From Nocardioides baculatus (GTDB taxonomy: Bacteria > Actinomycetota > Actinomycetes > Propionibacteriales > Nocardioidaceae): DNA of 64,000 bases. Positions 62,365 through 64,000 of the stretch are shown here, piece after piece (position 1 is the first letter of the stretch; every line of letters begins with the position of its first letter). The stretch spans positions 186,001 through 250,000 of the forward strand of contig NZ_JAERSG010000004.1 of NCBI RefSeq assembly GCF_016735675.1. The letters are read 5' to 3'. A program made the translations under genes and the position numbers. The notes beneath the pieces were generated by a model, which saw only the letters and a program-made list of their open reading frames with translations, did not search any database and was not told the DNA's origin.

Positions 62365-63774
62365 ATGATCGATACGCTGGCGGGACCCGAGATTGGTGAG
62401 GCAGACGCCCTCACCGGCTCCGACCTGCTCGCCTCGATCCGCGCTTCGCGCGACCTCGAGAACGCTGAAGCGGCCCGGCAGCTCGACCTCGCCGCCCGCT
62501 GGGCCGACCTCCACCCGCCGGAGTCGATCCACTCCGCGGCAGCGTTCACCGTCCCCGGGACCGACCACGAGGAACCCCTCGCCGGAGAGGGATGCCCGCT
62601 CGTGGCGGAGTTCTGCATCGCCGAGCTCGGCACCGTCCTCGGGATCTCGACCACGTCGGCGAAGAAGCTCATCGGCCACGCCCTCGAGCTCCGCCACCGC
62701 CTCCCCCGCCTCTGGGCGCAGGTCCAGTTCGGCCACGTCCCGGCCTGGCGTGCGCGCACTGTGGCCGAGACGACGATCCACACCACTCCCGCACTGACCC
62801 GGGAGGCTGCGGCCTTTGTGGACGCGCAGGTGTCTGCCGTAGCAGGGCGGATCGGTCCCGCACAGCTCGCCCGACTCATCGCCGAGACCATCAAGCGCTA
62901 CGACCTCGCCACCCCGGACCCGACCGCGGATCCCGAGGACGGCTACCTCTCGGTGGACCCGCGGCACGTGACGTTGCACGACGAGGACGTGCACTTCGCC
63001 GGGACCATGCGGTGGGAGGCCGAGCTCGACATCGCCGACTCCCTCGACCTCAACAACGTCCTGACCCAGAAGGCCGCCGAGCAGAAGGCCCTCGGCTCCA
63101 CCGAGTCGTTGGACGTGCGCCGGTCCAAGGCACTGGGTGACCTCGCCCGCACCCAGACCGCACTGGACTTGCAGACGTCCGGCGAAGGAGCCGGTGAGGA
63201 ACGAGCCGGTGCATCGACACCCGACCACCTCCCGGTCGCCCGCGAGGTGATCCTCCACGCCCACTTCTCCGCAGATTCCGTGGGTGAGCAGACCGTGTTC
63301 GGTCCCACCGGCCGCCTCGAAGAGGGCCAGCGGCTCGTCCTGCTCGACCAGGTCCAGTCCTGGTGTGGTGACAGCCGGACGAAGGTCACGATCAAGCCTG
63401 TCATCGACCTCAACGCCGAGATGGCCGCACCCGGCTACGCGATTCCCGACCGGATCCGGGAGCAAGTCATGCTCCGCGACCGCACCTGTGTGTTCCCGTG
63501 GTGCACGCGACCGGCCCGCGGCTGCGACGTCGACCACGTCGTCGAGCACGACCACCAGGCCGAGCCCGAGGGCAGGTCGCAACCCGGCCCCACGAGCACC
63601 CGGAACCTCGCCTGCCTGTGCCGGTTCCACCACCGCCTCAAGACCCATTCGGCCTGGCGCTACCGCGTCACCGGACCCGGTGCGTACGAGTGGACCAGCC
63701 CCCACGGCCACCACTACCGACGCGACCACACCGGCACGAGCGCGATCGATCCGGGCCCACCCGAACGACCATGA
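62365..63774 (+). CDS. HNH endonuclease-domain protein of the 13E12/DUF222 family
   Basis: A 469-residue protein. The DUF222 region spans about 10-330 (DALTGSDLLASIRASRDLENAEAARQLDLAARWADLH; VHFAGTMRWEAELDIADSLDLNNVL), and the HNH domain at the C-terminus reads RDRTCVFPWCTRPARGCDVDHVVEHD then NLACLCRFHHRLKTHSAW, with the catalytic His (DVDHV), Asn and His in place. These genes occur in many scattered copies in actinobacteria and are thought to be mobile-element-like; the function is unknown. The ATG at 62365 was chosen over a TTG at 62335. A strong terminator stem follows. Confidence 0.9.
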   Translation: MIDTLAGPEIGEADALTGSDLLASIRASRDLENAEAARQLDLAARWADLHPPESIHSAAAFTVPGTDHEEPLAGEGCPLVAEFCIAELGTVLGISTTSAKKLIGHALELRHRLPRLWAQVQFGHVPAWRARTVAETTIHTTPALTREAAAFVDAQVSAVAGRIGPAQLARLIAETIKRYDLATPDPTADPEDGYLSVDPRHVTLHDEDVHFAGTMRWEAELDIADSLDLNNVLTQKAAEQKALGSTESLDVRRSKALGDLARTQTALDLQTSGEGAGEERAGASTPDHLPVAREVILHAHFSADSVGEQTVFGPTGRLEEGQRLVLLDQVQSWCGDSRTKVTIKPVIDLNAEMAAPGYAIPDRIREQVMLRDRTCVFPWCTRPARGCDVDHVVEHDHQAEPEGRSQPGPTSTRNLACLCRFHHRLKTHSAWRYRVTGPGAYEWTSPHGHHYRRDHTGTSAIDPGPPERP

Positions 63775-63786
63775 CCCCGCCCCACA

Positions 63787-63812
63787 CCCCGCCGCAGCAC
63801 CACGCGGCGGGG
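63787..63812 (+). terminator. Terminator stem after the HNH gene
   Basis: CCCCGCCGC, loop AGCACCAC, GCGGCGGGG: a perfect 9-bp G/C stem starting 12 bp after the HNH stop. No U-tract follows. It is the best terminator candidate in the right part of the window. Confidence 0.65.
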
Positions 63813-63862
63813 GCACAGCCATGCAACGAGGCGTCCGGAAGGCGTCTGGCAGGGTGGCCGGC

Positions 63863-64000
63863 ATGAAGCGGGTCTCGGGACGCGTGGCGACAGTCCTGGT
63901 GGTGCTCGGTGTCGTCCTGGCGATCGCGCCGGCGTTCATGGCCACGATCGCGATCTGCGGGATCTCCGGCTGCTCGGGCGGCGGCTTCGGCCGATCCACC
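63863..64000 (+). CDS. Small membrane/exported protein (3' partial)
   Basis: The frame from the ATG at 63863 stays open to the end of the window, 46 codons: MKRVSGRVATVLVVLGVVLA, then IAPAFMATIAICGISGCSGG. A basic start and a long hydrophobic segment indicate a signal anchor or first membrane helix, and ICGISGCSGG has two cysteines. AGGGTGG precedes the start. Too little is present to name it. Confidence 0.6.
   Translation, partial: MKRVSGRVATVLVVLGVVLAIAPAFMATIAICGISGCSGGGFGRST

Overview
The window looks like chromosomal DNA from a high-G+C actinobacterium. The family set points to the Nocardioidaceae (probably Nocardioides or a near relative), but this is inference from gene content and codon style, not a database match. 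Supporting signs are pervasive G/C third positions, many GTG starts, ATGA/GTGA overlaps, an F420-type (LLM class) oxidoreductase, PspC-type sensor kinases, a PcrA helicase with the actinobacterial layout, and a 13E12/DUF222 HNH protein. I found no rRNA, tRNA, CRISPR array, intact insertion sequence or prophage. Coding density is very high: no gene-free stretch exceeds about 260 bp, and the longest (26501-26757) is unusually rich in inverted repeats.

Layout. 1-2760: two envelope/secreted proteins, each with two Cys-paired sensor-like halves, the second behind an ECF-type promoter. 2985-5053 (-): sucCD; 5196: photolyase. 6653: M23 peptidase, then pcrA (-). 9942-12199 (-): small membrane protein, UspA protein, APC permease. 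12267-15934: a PspC-domain sensor kinase/response regulator pair divergent from a PspC/LiaF-like protein and a small membrane protein. 15931-20722: class V aminotransferase, thioredoxin lipoprotein plus CcdA-like protein, GDPD, YbaK. 20780-26500: uncharacterised membrane protein, alpha/beta hydrolase, and a heterodimeric ABC exporter with complementary degenerate ATP sites. 26758-29817: operon of LLM oxidoreductase, MpaB-like oxygenase and long-chain-type acyl-CoA dehydrogenase behind a perfect palindrome. 29839-37800: small enzymes and stress proteins (amphi-Trp, nitroreductase, hydrolase, DinB, NTF2-like, two flavoprotein oxidoreductases, DUF2383, PspC, phosphodiesterase, HNH).

37964-44162: long-chain acyl-CoA synthetase, GDPD, a secreted protein and an MMPL transporter. 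44159-45621 (-): methionine aminopeptidase and a lipoprotein. 45647-60500: a purine catabolic block. All genes except malate synthase run leftward: SSS symporter and partner, a citrate-lyase-like aldolase, uricase, OHCU decarboxylase, HIU hydrolase, allantoinase, ureidoglycine aminohydrolase, xdhABC and guanine deaminase. Malate synthase converges on guanine deaminase. Together they take guanine and xanthine through urate and allantoin towards glyoxylate, which malate synthase can feed into the TCA cycle. Allantoate amidohydrolase and any local regulator are not in the window. 60586-64000: VOC protein, a VOC-gene remnant, a PPOX-type flavoprotein, a DUF222 HNH protein after a REP-like repeat, and a truncated small membrane protein.

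Most notable are the ABC pair with reciprocal motif loss, the redox operon with its palindromes, a 12-bp hairpin that would bury the uraD Shine-Dalgarno sequence, and a nested inverted repeat between divergent promoters upstream of the acyl-CoA synthetase.
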